Positions 18,021-28,655 of a DNA stretch of 64,000 nucleotides are shown in pieces. The notes beneath the pieces are model-generated. The model saw nothing but the letters and a program-made list of their open reading frames with translations. It searched no databases and was not told the DNA's origin. How positions within the stretch are numbered: the stretch's first letter is position 1; each line of letters starts with the position of its first letter. This DNA comes from Sphingomonas sp. UBA978 (GTDB taxonomy: Bacteria; Pseudomonadota; Alphaproteobacteria; Sphingomonadales; Sphingomonadaceae). A program made the translations under genes and the position numbers. The DNA lies in contig NZ_DBBS01000014.1 in the NCBI RefSeq assembly GCF_002292295.1, positions 31,046 through 95,045 on the forward strand, given 5' to 3'.

Positions 18021-19276
18021 GCGACCCAGCCCTCATCGGTGCCGGCGGCGGCGCACGCGCGGTGGCGCGGTGCGACGCGCTGGGCGTCGCACCGTACAGC
18101 GACATGGCCGACGGGCTGTACCGGGGCTATCTGACGCCGGCGCACCGGGCCGCAAGTGCGCAGGTGGCGACGTGGATGACGGCGGCGGGGATGCGCGTCG
18201 CGGTCGACGCCGCCGCCAATCTGATCGGCCGCTACGAGGGGACGGCCCCCGACGCGCCGGCGCTGCTGATCGGCAGCCATATCGACAGCGTTCGCGACGC
18301 CGGGCGCTACGACGGGCCGCTGGGCATCATGCTGGGCATCGAATGCGTCGCGGCGCTGGCGGCGGCGGGGCGGCGGATGCCGTTCGCGATCGAGGTGATC
18401 GCGTTCGGCGACGAGGAGGGATCGCGCTTTCCCGCGGCGATGCTGACCAGCCGCGCGGTCGCGGGCACGCTGGCCGCGGAGGCGCTCGCGGTCGTCGATC
18501 GCGACGGCGTGACGCTGGCCGATGCGCTGGCGGCGGCGGGGCTCGACGTCGGCCGCTATCGCGAGGCGGCGCGCGCGCCGGGAACGACGCTGGCCTATCT
18601 GGAGGCGCATATCGAACAGGGCCCGGCGCTGGAGGCGGCGGGACTGGCGGTCGGGACCGTCACCGGCATCGCGGCGCAACGCCGCTATGCGGTGCAGGTG
18701 ACGGGCATGGCGGGCCATGCCGGCACGACCGCGATGCCGCTGCGCCGCGACGCGCTCGCCGGTGCGGCGGCGATGGTGCTGGCGGTGGAGCGGATCGCGC
18801 GCGACGACGCCTCCGACCTCGTCGCGACGGTCGGTACGATCGCGGCGGCGCCGGGGGCGGCGAACGTCATCGCGGGGGCGGTGTCGTTCACCGTCGACGT
18901 GCGGTCGGGCGATGCGGCGCGCCGCGACCGGGCGGCGGCGGCGATGCTGGACGCGATCGCGGGGATCGCCGCCGACCGCGGGCTGGCGGTCGCGATCGAG
19001 CCTGTCCACGACCTGCCGGCGAGCCCGTGTGCGCCCGATCTGATGGACCTGCTCGACGCGGCCACCGTCGCCGCGGGGCAGCCGGTGCACCGGCTGGTGT
19101 CGGGCGCGGGGCATGACGCGATGATCCTCGCCGACCTGTGCCCGACCGCGATGCTGTTCGTGCGGTGCCGCGACGGAATCAGCCATCATCCCGCCGAACA
19201 GGTCGACCCCGCCGACGTCGAGATCGCGTTGCAAATCTTGCTCGGCTTCATCGACCGCCTGGGGGACCGCGCATGA
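18017..19276 (+). CDS. hpxK: Allantoate amidohydrolase (M20 family, AllC/HpxK/PucF-like)
   Basis: A 419-residue cytoplasmic metalloenzyme that would convert allantoate to (S)-ureidoglycine, CO2 and ammonia. The M20 metal sites are visible: 'LLIGSHIDSVRDAGRYDGPLG', 'IAFGDEEGSRF', 'AHIEQGPALE' and 'SGAGHDAMI'. 'GMAGHAGTTAMPLRRDAL' matches the dimerisation-domain substrate site of carbamoyl amidohydrolases. The start is a GTG that overlaps the hpxW stop. Beta-ureidopropionase or hydantoinase relatives are possible, but allantoate fits because the aminotransferase that consumes ureidoglycine follows directly. Confidence 0.85.
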   Translation: MSDPALIGAGGGARAVARCDALGVAPYSDMADGLYRGYLTPAHRAASAQVATWMTAAGMRVAVDAAANLIGRYEGTAPDAPALLIGSHIDSVRDAGRYDGPLGIMLGIECVAALAAAGRRMPFAIEVIAFGDEEGSRFPAAMLTSRAVAGTLAAEALAVVDRDGVTLADALAAAGLDVGRYREAARAPGTTLAYLEAHIEQGPALEAAGLAVGTVTGIAAQRRYAVQVTGMAGHAGTTAMPLRRDALAGAAAMVLAVERIARDDASDLVATVGTIAAAPGAANVIAGAVSFTVDVRSGDAARRDRAAAAMLDAIAGIAADRGLAVAIEPVHDLPASPCAPDLMDLLDAATVAAGQPVHRLVSGAGHDAMILADLCPTAMLFVRCRDGISHHPAEQVDPADVEIALQILLGFIDRLGDRA

Positions 19277-20514
19277 CGCCCGACCTGACGCCCGACCTGT
19301 TCGGGGAGATCGATCCGCCGCAGCGGCTGCTGATGGGGCCGGGGCCGGTCAATGCCCATCCGCGCGTGCTGCGCGCGATGTCGGCCGATCTGCTGGGCCA
19401 GTTCGACCCGGAGATGACCGGCTATATGAACCAGGTGATGGCGCTGTACCGCCCGGTCTTCGGCACCGCCAATCGCTGGACGATGCTGATCGACGGCACC
19501 GCGCGCGCGGCGATCGAGGCGGCGCTGGTGTCGCTGGTCGCGCCCGGCGACCGGGTGCTGGTGCTCAATTTCGGCCGGTTCGGCCTGCTGCTGACCGAGA
19601 TCCTCGCGCGGATCGGCGCGGTGGTCGATACGGTCGAGGCGGACTGGGGACAGGTGGTGCCGATGGACGCGGTCGCCGCCGCGATCGCGCGGATCGGGCC
19701 GAAGGTGGTCGCGACCGTCCATGGCGATACGTCGACGACGATGGCGCAGCCGCTGGACGGGCTGGGCGCGCTGTGCCGGGCGGAGGGGGCGCTGAGCTAT
19801 GTCGATGCTACCGCGACGCTGGGCGGCATGGAGATCGCCGCAGACCGGTGGGACGTCGATATCGTCACCGGCGGCCTGCAGAAATGCCTCGGCGGGCCAT
19901 CGGGGTCGGCGCCGGTGACGCTGTCCGATGCCGCCGCCGCGCATATCGCCGCGCGACGCCACGTCGAGCGCGGCATCCGCCGCGACGACATCCGCGACGG
20001 GGCGGGGGTGCGGATCGGGTCCAACTATTTCGATCTGGCGATGATTATGGATTATTGGTCGGAAAAGCGGCTGAATCATCATACCGAGGCGACGTCGATG
20101 CTGTACGCCGCCCGCGAATGCGCGCGCGTCGCTTTGGGCGAGGGGCTACCCGCCCGCTTCGCGCGCCATGCCGCCGCCGGGCGCGCGGTGACCGCGGGAC
20201 TGCGCGCGATGGGGCTGACGGTGTTCGGCGACGACGCGCACCGGATGACCAACGTCACCGGCGTCCATATTCCCGAGGGCGTCGACGGGGAGCGGGTGCG
20301 CACCGCGATGCGCGACCAGTTCGAGATCGAGATTGGCACCGCCTTCGGCCCGTTGCAGGGGCGGATCTGGCGGATCGGCGCGATGGGATACAATGCGATG
20401 AAGCACAAGGTGCTCATCACGCTGGGCGCGCTGGAAGCGTGCCTGCGGCAGGAGGGGTTCGCCTTGCCCGCGGGCGAGGCGGTGGCGGCGGCGATGGCGG
20501 CGTGGGACGCATGA
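19273..20514 (+). CDS. hpxJ: (S)-ureidoglycine-glyoxylate aminotransferase (PucG/HpxJ-like)
   Basis: A 413-residue class V, PLP-dependent aminotransferase that would turn ureidoglycine plus glyoxylate into oxalurate and glycine. Visible features are 'LLMGPGPVNAHPRVLRAM' at the N-terminus, 'VDATATLGGMEIAADRWDVDIVTGGLQKCLGGPSG' with the PLP-binding Lys, and the substrate region 'SNYFDLAMIMDYWS'. Alanine- or serine-glyoxylate aminotransferases are close relatives. The location between allantoate amidohydrolase and allantoinase selects the purine role. Its product oxalurate explains the presence of hpxW, X, Y and Z. Confidence 0.87.
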   Translation: MTPDLTPDLFGEIDPPQRLLMGPGPVNAHPRVLRAMSADLLGQFDPEMTGYMNQVMALYRPVFGTANRWTMLIDGTARAAIEAALVSLVAPGDRVLVLNFGRFGLLLTEILARIGAVVDTVEADWGQVVPMDAVAAAIARIGPKVVATVHGDTSTTMAQPLDGLGALCRAEGALSYVDATATLGGMEIAADRWDVDIVTGGLQKCLGGPSGSAPVTLSDAAAAHIAARRHVERGIRRDDIRDGAGVRIGSNYFDLAMIMDYWSEKRLNHHTEATSMLYAARECARVALGEGLPARFARHAAAGRAVTAGLRAMGLTVFGDDAHRMTNVTGVHIPEGVDGERVRTAMRDQFEIEIGTAFGPLQGRIWRIGAMGYNAMKHKVLITLGALEACLRQEGFALPAGEAVAAAMAAWDA

Positions 20515-21401
20515 GCGCCGCCGCCCGCGACCTCACCGGTTATGGCGCGACCCCGCCGGCGGCGGCGTGGCCCGGCGGCGCGCGCGTCGCGGTGCAGTTC
20601 GTCGTCAATTACGAGGAAGGCGCGGAGAACAACGTCCTGAACGGCGATGCCGGGTCGGAGGCGTTCCTGTCCGAGATGGTCGGCGCGCAGAGCCATCCCG
20701 ACCGGGCGATGGCGATGGAAAGCCTGTACGAATATGGCAGCCGCGCCGGCTTCTGGCGGCTCCACCGGCTGTTCGCGGCGCGCGGCCTGCCGGTGACGGT
20801 GTTCGGCGTCGCCGCCGCGCTGGCGACCAACCCGGACGCGGTCGCGGCGATGCAGGCGGCGGGGTGGGAGATCGCGAGCCACGGCCTGCGCTGGATCGAT
20901 TACCAGCGCGTGCCCGAGGCGGTGGAGCGCGACCATATCGCCGCGGCGATCGCGCTGCACGCCGAGGTGACCGGGGAGCGCCCGCTCGGCTGGTATCAGG
21001 GCCGAACGTCGCCCAACACCGCGCGGCTGATCGCGGAGGAGGGGGGCTTCGTCTACGACGCCGACAGCTATGCCGACGACCTGCCGTACTGGGACCGGCG
21101 GCACGGGCGGGCGCAGTTGGTCGTCCCCTATACGCTCGACGCCAACGACATGAAGTTCGTGGCGCTGAACGGCTTTACCGAGGGGGAGGCGTTCTTCCGC
21201 TACCTGCGCGACACGTTCGAGATGCTTTGCGCCGAGGGTGGGCGGATGATGTCGGTCGGGCTGCACGCGCGCATCGCGGGGCGGCCGGCACGGGCGCTGG
21301 CGCTGGCGCGGTTCGTCGACCATGTCGTCGCGAGCGGCGATGCCTGGGTGGCGCGGCGGATCGACATCGCCCGCCACTGGATGGAGCGGCACCCGGCATG
21401 A
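20511..21401 (+). CDS. puuE: Allantoinase, PuuE type (polysaccharide-deacetylase fold)
   Basis: A 296-residue cytoplasmic enzyme of the NodB/polysaccharide deacetylase superfamily. 'VQFVVNYEEGAE', 'YEYGSRAGFWRLHRLF', 'EIASHGLRWIDYQ' and 'GWYQGRTSPNTARLI' are typical of PuuE allantoinases, which open allantoin to allantoate without the amidohydrolase-type zinc centre of AllB. Start and stop are coupled to both neighbours by ATGA overlaps. No AllB-like gene is present, so this is the only allantoinase in the window. Confidence 0.87.
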   Translation: MSAAARDLTGYGATPPAAAWPGGARVAVQFVVNYEEGAENNVLNGDAGSEAFLSEMVGAQSHPDRAMAMESLYEYGSRAGFWRLHRLFAARGLPVTVFGVAAALATNPDAVAAMQAAGWEIASHGLRWIDYQRVPEAVERDHIAAAIALHAEVTGERPLGWYQGRTSPNTARLIAEEGGFVYDADSYADDLPYWDRRHGRAQLVVPYTLDANDMKFVALNGFTEGEAFFRYLRDTFEMLCAEGGRMMSVGLHARIAGRPARALALARFVDHVVASGDAWVARRIDIARHWMERHPA

Positions 21402-21790
21402 CGATCGACGATCCCGCGCTGCTCGCCGAGGTGACCGCCGCCTTCCACGCCTATGAGCGCGCGCTGATGGCGGACGATATCGCGGCGATGGACGCGCTGT
21501 TCCACGATGCGCCGACCACCAACCGCTATGGCGTGGGCGAGGTGCTGTACGGCATCGCAGCGATCCGCGATTTCCGGCGCGGGCGCGGCGGGTCGCCGCA
21601 GCGGCAACTGGGGCGGGTGGCGATCACCGTCTACGGCACCGTCTACGGCGACGCCTTCGCCACCGCCGATGCCGAATTCTTTCGCGACGGCACCGACCGG
21701 CGCGGCCGTCAGACGCAAAGCTGGGTGCGCTTCCCCGACGGGTGGAAGATCGTTTCGGCGCACGTCAGCCTGGAAGGGAGCAGCTCATGA
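21398..21790 (+). CDS. hpxZ: HpxZ/AtzH-like protein (DUF3225, SnoaL/NTF2 fold)
   Basis: A 130-residue small protein with the HpxZ pattern 'FHAYERALMADDIAAMDALFHDAPTTNRYGVGE' and 'QTQSWVRFPDGWKIVSAHVSL'. HpxZ accompanies HpxW, X and Y in Klebsiella. The relative AtzH in s-triazine degraders acts on small biuret-type compounds. It is therefore placed in the oxalurate branch, with an unproven catalytic role. In this island it is separated from hpxXYW and lies between allantoinase and OHCU decarboxylase. Confidence 0.85.
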   Translation: MTIDDPALLAEVTAAFHAYERALMADDIAAMDALFHDAPTTNRYGVGEVLYGIAAIRDFRRGRGGSPQRQLGRVAITVYGTVYGDAFATADAEFFRDGTDRRGRQTQSWVRFPDGWKIVSAHVSLEGSSS

Positions 21791-22254
21791 GCGCCGCCGC
21801 CTTCGTCGCGCGCTACGGCGCGCTGTTCGAGCATTCGCCTTGGGTGGTGGAGCGCGCCGCCGCGCAGGCACCCTTCGCCGACCTGCACGCCGGGCTGATG
21901 GCGCAGGTTCATGCCGCGACGCCGGAGGAGCAACTGGCGCTGATCTGCGCGCATCCCGAACTGGCGGGCAAGGCGGCGATCGACCGCACACTGACCGAGG
22001 CGTCGGCGGGGGAGCAGGCGTCGGCGGGGCTCGACCGGCTGACGCCGGCCGAATACGACCGGTTCCACGCGCTCAATGCCGCTTATGGTGCGCGGTTCGG
22101 CTTTCCGTTCATCATCTGCGTCCGCCTGACCGACAAGGCGGGCATTCTCGCCGCGATGCAGACGCGGCTGGACAACGATCGCGAAACCGAGATCGCGACG
22201 GCGATCGAACAGATCGGCGAGATCGTGCGGCTTCGGCTGGAGGATCTGCGATGA
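21787..22254 (+). CDS. 2-oxo-4-hydroxy-4-carboxy-5-ureidoimidazoline (OHCU) decarboxylase
   Basis: A 155-residue all-helical enzyme that converts OHCU to (S)-allantoin. The family residues are visible: the catalytic His in 'LICAHPELAGKAA', 'SAGLDRLTPAEYDRFHALNAAY' and 'FGFPFIICVRLTDK'. It is encoded separately, not fused to uricase as in Bacillus PucL. The ATG overlaps the hpxZ stop, and its stop overlaps the start of the flavoprotein gene. Confidence 0.92.
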   Translation: MSAAAFVARYGALFEHSPWVVERAAAQAPFADLHAGLMAQVHAATPEEQLALICAHPELAGKAAIDRTLTEASAGEQASAGLDRLTPAEYDRFHALNAAYGARFGFPFIICVRLTDKAGILAAMQTRLDNDRETEIATAIEQIGEIVRLRLEDLR

Positions 22255-23684
22255 GCGGGGCGGACGCGATCGGCCTGCCCGCGCTGGAGGCGGAACTGGC
22301 ACGGCAGCTGGTGCTGATCGGCCATGGCGGCCCCGACTGGACGACGCCGCGCCAGCATGCCGAAGGCCATGTCCATGACGTGGTGATCGTCGGCGGCGGG
22401 CAGAGCGGTCTGGCGGCGGCGTTCGGCCTGTTGCGCGAACGCGTGTCCAACATCCTCGTCATCGACGACAACCCGGCCGGCTATGAAGGGCCGTGGGACA
22501 CCTATGCGCGGATGCTGACGCTGCGCACGCCCAAGGAGCTGAACCCGATCGATTTCGGCATCCCGGCGCTCAGCTATCGCGCCTGGTGGGAGGCGCAGCA
22601 TGGCGCGGCGGGCTGGGCGGCGGTCGGCAAGATCGCGCGCGGCGACTGGATGGCGTATCTGCGCTGGTATCGCCGGGTGCTGGCGCTGCCGGTGCGCAAC
22701 GAGACGCGGCTGACGCTGGTCGAGCCACTGGGCGATGGCCTCCACCGATTGCATATCGAAGGCCAGCGGCCGCTGCTGGCGCGCAAGGTGGTGCTCGCGA
22801 CCGGCATCCAGGGCGGCGGCGCATGGCATGTGCCGCCGATGGTCGCCGACGCGCTGTCCCCGCATCTGTACGCGCATACCAGCGCGCCGATCGACTATGC
22901 CGCGCTGGCGGGCAAGCGCGTCGCGATCCTCGGCGGGGGCGCGTCGGCGTTCGACAACGCCAATGCCGCGCTGGCGCTGGGGGTGGCGGAGGCGCACGTC
23001 TTCATCCGGCGCGCGGTGCTGCCGCGGATCAACCCGATCCGGCTGATGGAGCGGGTGGGCTTCACCGGCCGCTATCCGGCGCTGGACGATGCCGCCAAAT
23101 ATGCGGTGATGACCTCGTTCCTCGGGCACAACCAGCCGCCGACCAACGACATGTTCGAGCGGGCGGCGGCGCGGCCGGGCTTCATGCTGCATCTCGGCGC
23201 GCCATGGCTGTCGGTCGTACCGGCGGGTGCGGGGGCGCGGGTGACGACGCCGGACGGGACGCACGACTTCGACTTCCTCGTGCTGTCGACCGGGCTGGTC
23301 AGCGACCCGGCGCTGCGCCCCGAACTGCGGCTGGTCGCCGGGCGGATCGCGCGCTGGCGCGACCGGTTCGCGCCGGCCGGGGCGGCGCATCCGCTGATCG
23401 ACGCGCACCCCTATCTGGGCGACGGGTTCGACCTGTTGCCGCGCGACGACGCCGATGCGGCGATGCTGCACGGATTGTTCGCGTTCAACTATTCCGCGCT
23501 GGTCAGCCTCGGGTTGTCGGCGGCGGCGCTGTCGGGGTTGCGCACCGCCCTGCCGCGGCTGGTGAAGGGCGTGACCGACCAGCTGTTTCTCGACGACCGC
23601 GCGGCGCTGGTCGCGGCGCTGATCGACTATGACGAGCATGAATTCATCGGCGAATGGCCGCGACGGCAGGAGGCGGCGGCATGA
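22251..23684 (+). CDS. hpyO: FAD/NAD(P)H-dependent oxidoreductase, probable urate hydroxylase (HpyO-like)
   Basis: A 477-residue flavoprotein with two Rossmann sites: FAD at 'DVVIVGGGQSGLAAAFGLL' (about 44-60) and NAD(P) at 'RVAILGGGASAFDNANAAL' (about 222-240). It resembles flavin-containing monooxygenases ('DDNPAGYEGPWDTYARMLTLRTPKEL') and not the PHBH-type HpxO. Its slot between OHCU decarboxylase and hydroxyisourate hydrolase, with no other uricase in the island, makes it the likely enzyme making 5-hydroxyisourate from urate. A non-homologous FAD urate hydroxylase, HpyO, is known from Xanthomonas. Identity with HpyO rests on context and fold class, not on an alignment. Confidence 0.68.
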   Translation: MSGADAIGLPALEAELARQLVLIGHGGPDWTTPRQHAEGHVHDVVIVGGGQSGLAAAFGLLRERVSNILVIDDNPAGYEGPWDTYARMLTLRTPKELNPIDFGIPALSYRAWWEAQHGAAGWAAVGKIARGDWMAYLRWYRRVLALPVRNETRLTLVEPLGDGLHRLHIEGQRPLLARKVVLATGIQGGGAWHVPPMVADALSPHLYAHTSAPIDYAALAGKRVAILGGGASAFDNANAALALGVAEAHVFIRRAVLPRINPIRLMERVGFTGRYPALDDAAKYAVMTSFLGHNQPPTNDMFERAAARPGFMLHLGAPWLSVVPAGAGARVTTPDGTHDFDFLVLSTGLVSDPALRPELRLVAGRIARWRDRFAPAGAAHPLIDAHPYLGDGFDLLPRDDADAAMLHGLFAFNYSALVSLGLSAAALSGLRTALPRLVKGVTDQLFLDDRAALVAALIDYDEHEFIGEWPRRQEAAA

Positions 23685-24016
23685 GCGCGACCCTTTCCAC
23701 CCATGTCCTCGATACCGCGCACGGCCGGCCGGCGGCGGGGGTCGCGGTGACGCTGGCGACGGTGGCGGGGGAGGTGATCTGGTCGGGCGCGACCGACGGC
23801 GACGGCCGCTGCCCGGGCATGCCGGGGATCGCGGCGGGCGGATACCGGCTGACGTTCGCGGTCGCGGCCTATTTCCGGGGGGCTGGCGTGGTCCTGCCCG
23901 ATCCGCCGTTCATCGACCGGGTCGCGATCGACTTCGGCGTCGCCGCGGATGGCGGGCATTATCACGTGCCGCTGCTCGTCGCGCCGTTCGGCTATTCCAC
24001 CTATCGGGGCAGCTGA
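23681..24016 (+). CDS. 5-hydroxyisourate hydrolase (transthyretin-like)
   Basis: A 111-residue protein of the transthyretin fold. The active-site pattern is complete: N-terminal 'LSTHVLDTAHGRPAAG', the middle 'TDGDGRCPG', the late 'HYHVPLLVAPFGYSTYRGS', and the diagnostic C-terminal YRGS. It opens 5-hydroxyisourate to OHCU. No signal peptide is present. The ATG overlaps the stop of the flavoprotein gene, consistent with immediate use of an unstable intermediate. Confidence 0.95.
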   Translation: MSATLSTHVLDTAHGRPAAGVAVTLATVAGEVIWSGATDGDGRCPGMPGIAAGGYRLTFAVAAYFRGAGVVLPDPPFIDRVAIDFGVAADGGHYHVPLLVAPFGYSTYRGS

Positions 24017-24017
24017 G

Positions 24018-25425
24018 ATGGCGGTGCGCTTCATCCTCGACGGCGCGATCGTCGACCTGCCCGACGCCGGACCGACTGACACGCTGCTCGACCACCTCCG
24101 CTACCGGATGCGCCGCACCGGCACCAAGGAAGGCTGTGCCGAGGGGGATTGCGGCGCGTGCACCGTGCTGGTCGGCGAGCTGACGCCGGCGCGCGACGCG
24201 ATGCAATGGCGCGCGGTCAATGCGTGCATCCTGTTCCTGCCGATGCTCGACGGCAAGGCGTTGCTGACGGTGGAGAGCCTGGCCGACGGGCGCGCGCTCA
24301 ACCCGTTGCAGGCGTGCATGGCCGCCAACGGCAGCTCGCAATGCGGCTTCTGCACCCCCGGTTTCGTCATGTCGCTGTACGGCCGGGCGATCGGGGCGGC
24401 GGGCCACGCCTTGCCGGTGGCGGACGTGATCGCGGGCAATCTGTGCCGGTGCACCGGCTATGGCCCGATCCTGTCGGCGGCGGCAGAGGTGACCGCGCTC
24501 GCCCGCGACGACGCCGCGCTGGTCGCGATGCTGCGCGATCTCGCGCTCGGCGACGGCGATGCGGCCGGGCGATGGTTCGTCCCGCGCACCGCCGACGCGC
24601 TGGCGACGGTGCTGGCCGAGCATCCCGAAGCGCGGATCGTCGCGGGCGCGACCGATGTTGGGCTGTGGGTGACCAAGGGGCTGCGCACGATCGCGCCGGT
24701 GGTGTTCGTCGGCGACATCGCCGCATTGCGGGGGATCGAGGAGACGGCGGACGGGCTGACCCTCGGCGCCGCGGTCCGCTATGCCGAGGCGCATGCGGCG
24801 TTCGCGCGGCTGCACCCCGATCTGGGCGAACTGGTGCGGCGGCTGGGCGGGCTGCAGGTGCGCAACGCCGGCACGGTCGGCGGCAACATCGCCAACGGGT
24901 CGCCGATCGGCGACGGGCCGCCCGCCTTCATCGCATTGGGTGCGACGCTGACGCTGCGCAGCGTCGACGGGCGGCGTACGATGCCGCTGGAGGACTATTT
25001 CCTCGATTACGGGCGGCAGGACCGGCGGGCGGGCGAGTTCGTCGAGGCGCTGCACCTGCCCCGACCCGCACCCGACGCCATCGTCCATATCGCCAAGCTG
25101 TCGCGGCGGTTCGACAGCGACATCTCCGCGGTATGCGGCGCGTTCCGGCTGACGATGGCGGGCGAGCGGATCGTCGATGCGCGGGTCGCGTTCGGCGGGA
25201 TGGCGGCGACGCCGCGGCGGGCGGCGGGGTGCGAGGCGGCGCTGACCGGCGCGCGGTTCGACCGCGACACGATCGCACGGGCGGTGGAGGCGCTGCGCGC
25301 GGACTTCACCCCGCTGACCGACGTGCGCGGCAGTGCGGCCTATCGCGTCGAGGCGGCGGGTAATCTGCTGTGGCGGCTGTGGCATCGCCGGCAGGGCGAG
25401 GCGGTGTCGGTGCTGGAGGCGATCG

Positions 25426-25433
<8 letters not shown>
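24018..25433 (+). CDS. xdhA: Xanthine dehydrogenase, FeS/FAD subunit XdhA
   Basis: A 471-residue small subunit. The N-terminal [2Fe-2S] domain has 'KEGCAEGDCGACTVL', and the second cluster domain 'SQCGFCTPGFVMSLY' with 'GNLCRCTGYGPI'. The FAD domain follows with 'RIVAGATDVGLWVTKG' and 'LQVRNAGTVGGNIANGSPIGDGPP'. Fusion of FeS and FAD domains is the bacterial XdhA arrangement. The start ATG 24018 is one base after the stop of hydroxyisourate hydrolase. It feeds electrons from the XdhB molybdenum site to NAD+. Confidence 0.95.
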
Positions 25434-27728
<2,295 letters not shown>

Positions 27729-27732
<4 letters not shown>

Positions 27733-28655
27733 TCGAATGGGCGCGTTGGCTGCGGGACGCGGCCGCGGCGGGGCCGGCGGCGATGGTCAGCGTGCTGGCG
27801 ACGGAAGGGTCGGCGCCACGCGGCGCGGGGACGCGGATGATCGTCACCGCCGACGCGCTGTACGGCACGATCGGCGGCGGGCAGCTGGAATATCGCGCGG
27901 TCGAGCAGGCGCGCGCGATCCTGTCCGAACCGGCGGGCGCGTGGCGGGTGCAGGATTATCCGCTGGGGCCGCTGCTGGGGCAATGCTGTGGCGGGCGGGT
28001 GCGGCTGCTGGTCGATCATGTCGATCCGGCCGGGTTGGGCTGGACCGGCGATGCGGCGGAGGGTCGGTTCCTGGTGACGACGCTGTCGGCCGACGGGGTG
28101 CAGCGCCATGTCGCGCGCGATGCGGCGGCGGTCGCCGTGCCGGCGCGGGGCGACCGGCCGCGCGCGGGGAGCAGTTTCGCGGAGATCATCGGCTGGTATC
28201 GCCGCCCGCTCTATCTGTTCGGGGCCGGGCATGTCGGACAGGCGATCGCCCGCCATGCCGCGCCGCTGCCGTTCCGGCTGGCGTGGTTCGATACGCGCCC
28301 GGTGTTCGAGACGGTGCCCGGCGTCGCGATCGTGCCCGAGGATGCGATCGGCCAATGCGTCGCCGAGGCGCCGGACGATGCGGCGATCGTGATCCTGACG
28401 CACGACCATGCGCTGGATTACCGGCTGACGCGGGCGGCGCTGGCGCGGGTGCAGGCGGGCGTGCCGCTGGCGTTCGTCGGGCTGATCGGATCGGCGACCA
28501 AGCGCGCGCGCTTCGCCGCACGGCTGGGGCGCGACGGGGTGGATGGGGGCGACCGGCTGACCTGTCCGATCGGGATCGCCGGGATCGGCGGCAAGGAACC
28601 CGATGTGATCGCGGTGGCGACGCTGGCGCAATTGCTGCAACTGGACCGCGCATGA
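27729..28655 (+). CDS. xdhC: XdhC molybdenum cofactor insertion factor
   Basis: A 308-residue accessory protein that binds, and is thought to sulfurate and insert, the molybdenum cofactor into XdhB. The first domain has 'VLATEGSAPRGAGTRMIV', 'GTIGGGQLEYRAVEQA' and 'GPLLGQCCGGRV' (adjacent Cys residues). A Rossmann-like second domain starts at 'LYLFGAGHVGQAI' and ends with 'FVGLIGSATKRARF' and 'GIGGKEPDVIAVATLAQLLQ'. It is cytoplasmic and coupled to xdhB. Confidence 0.93.

Noticed and set aside
22251..23684. PHBH-type HpxO urate hydroxylase
   Set aside because: The protein has two Rossmann sites and an FMO-like pattern, not the single-FAD PHBH layout; HpyO-like is the better reading.
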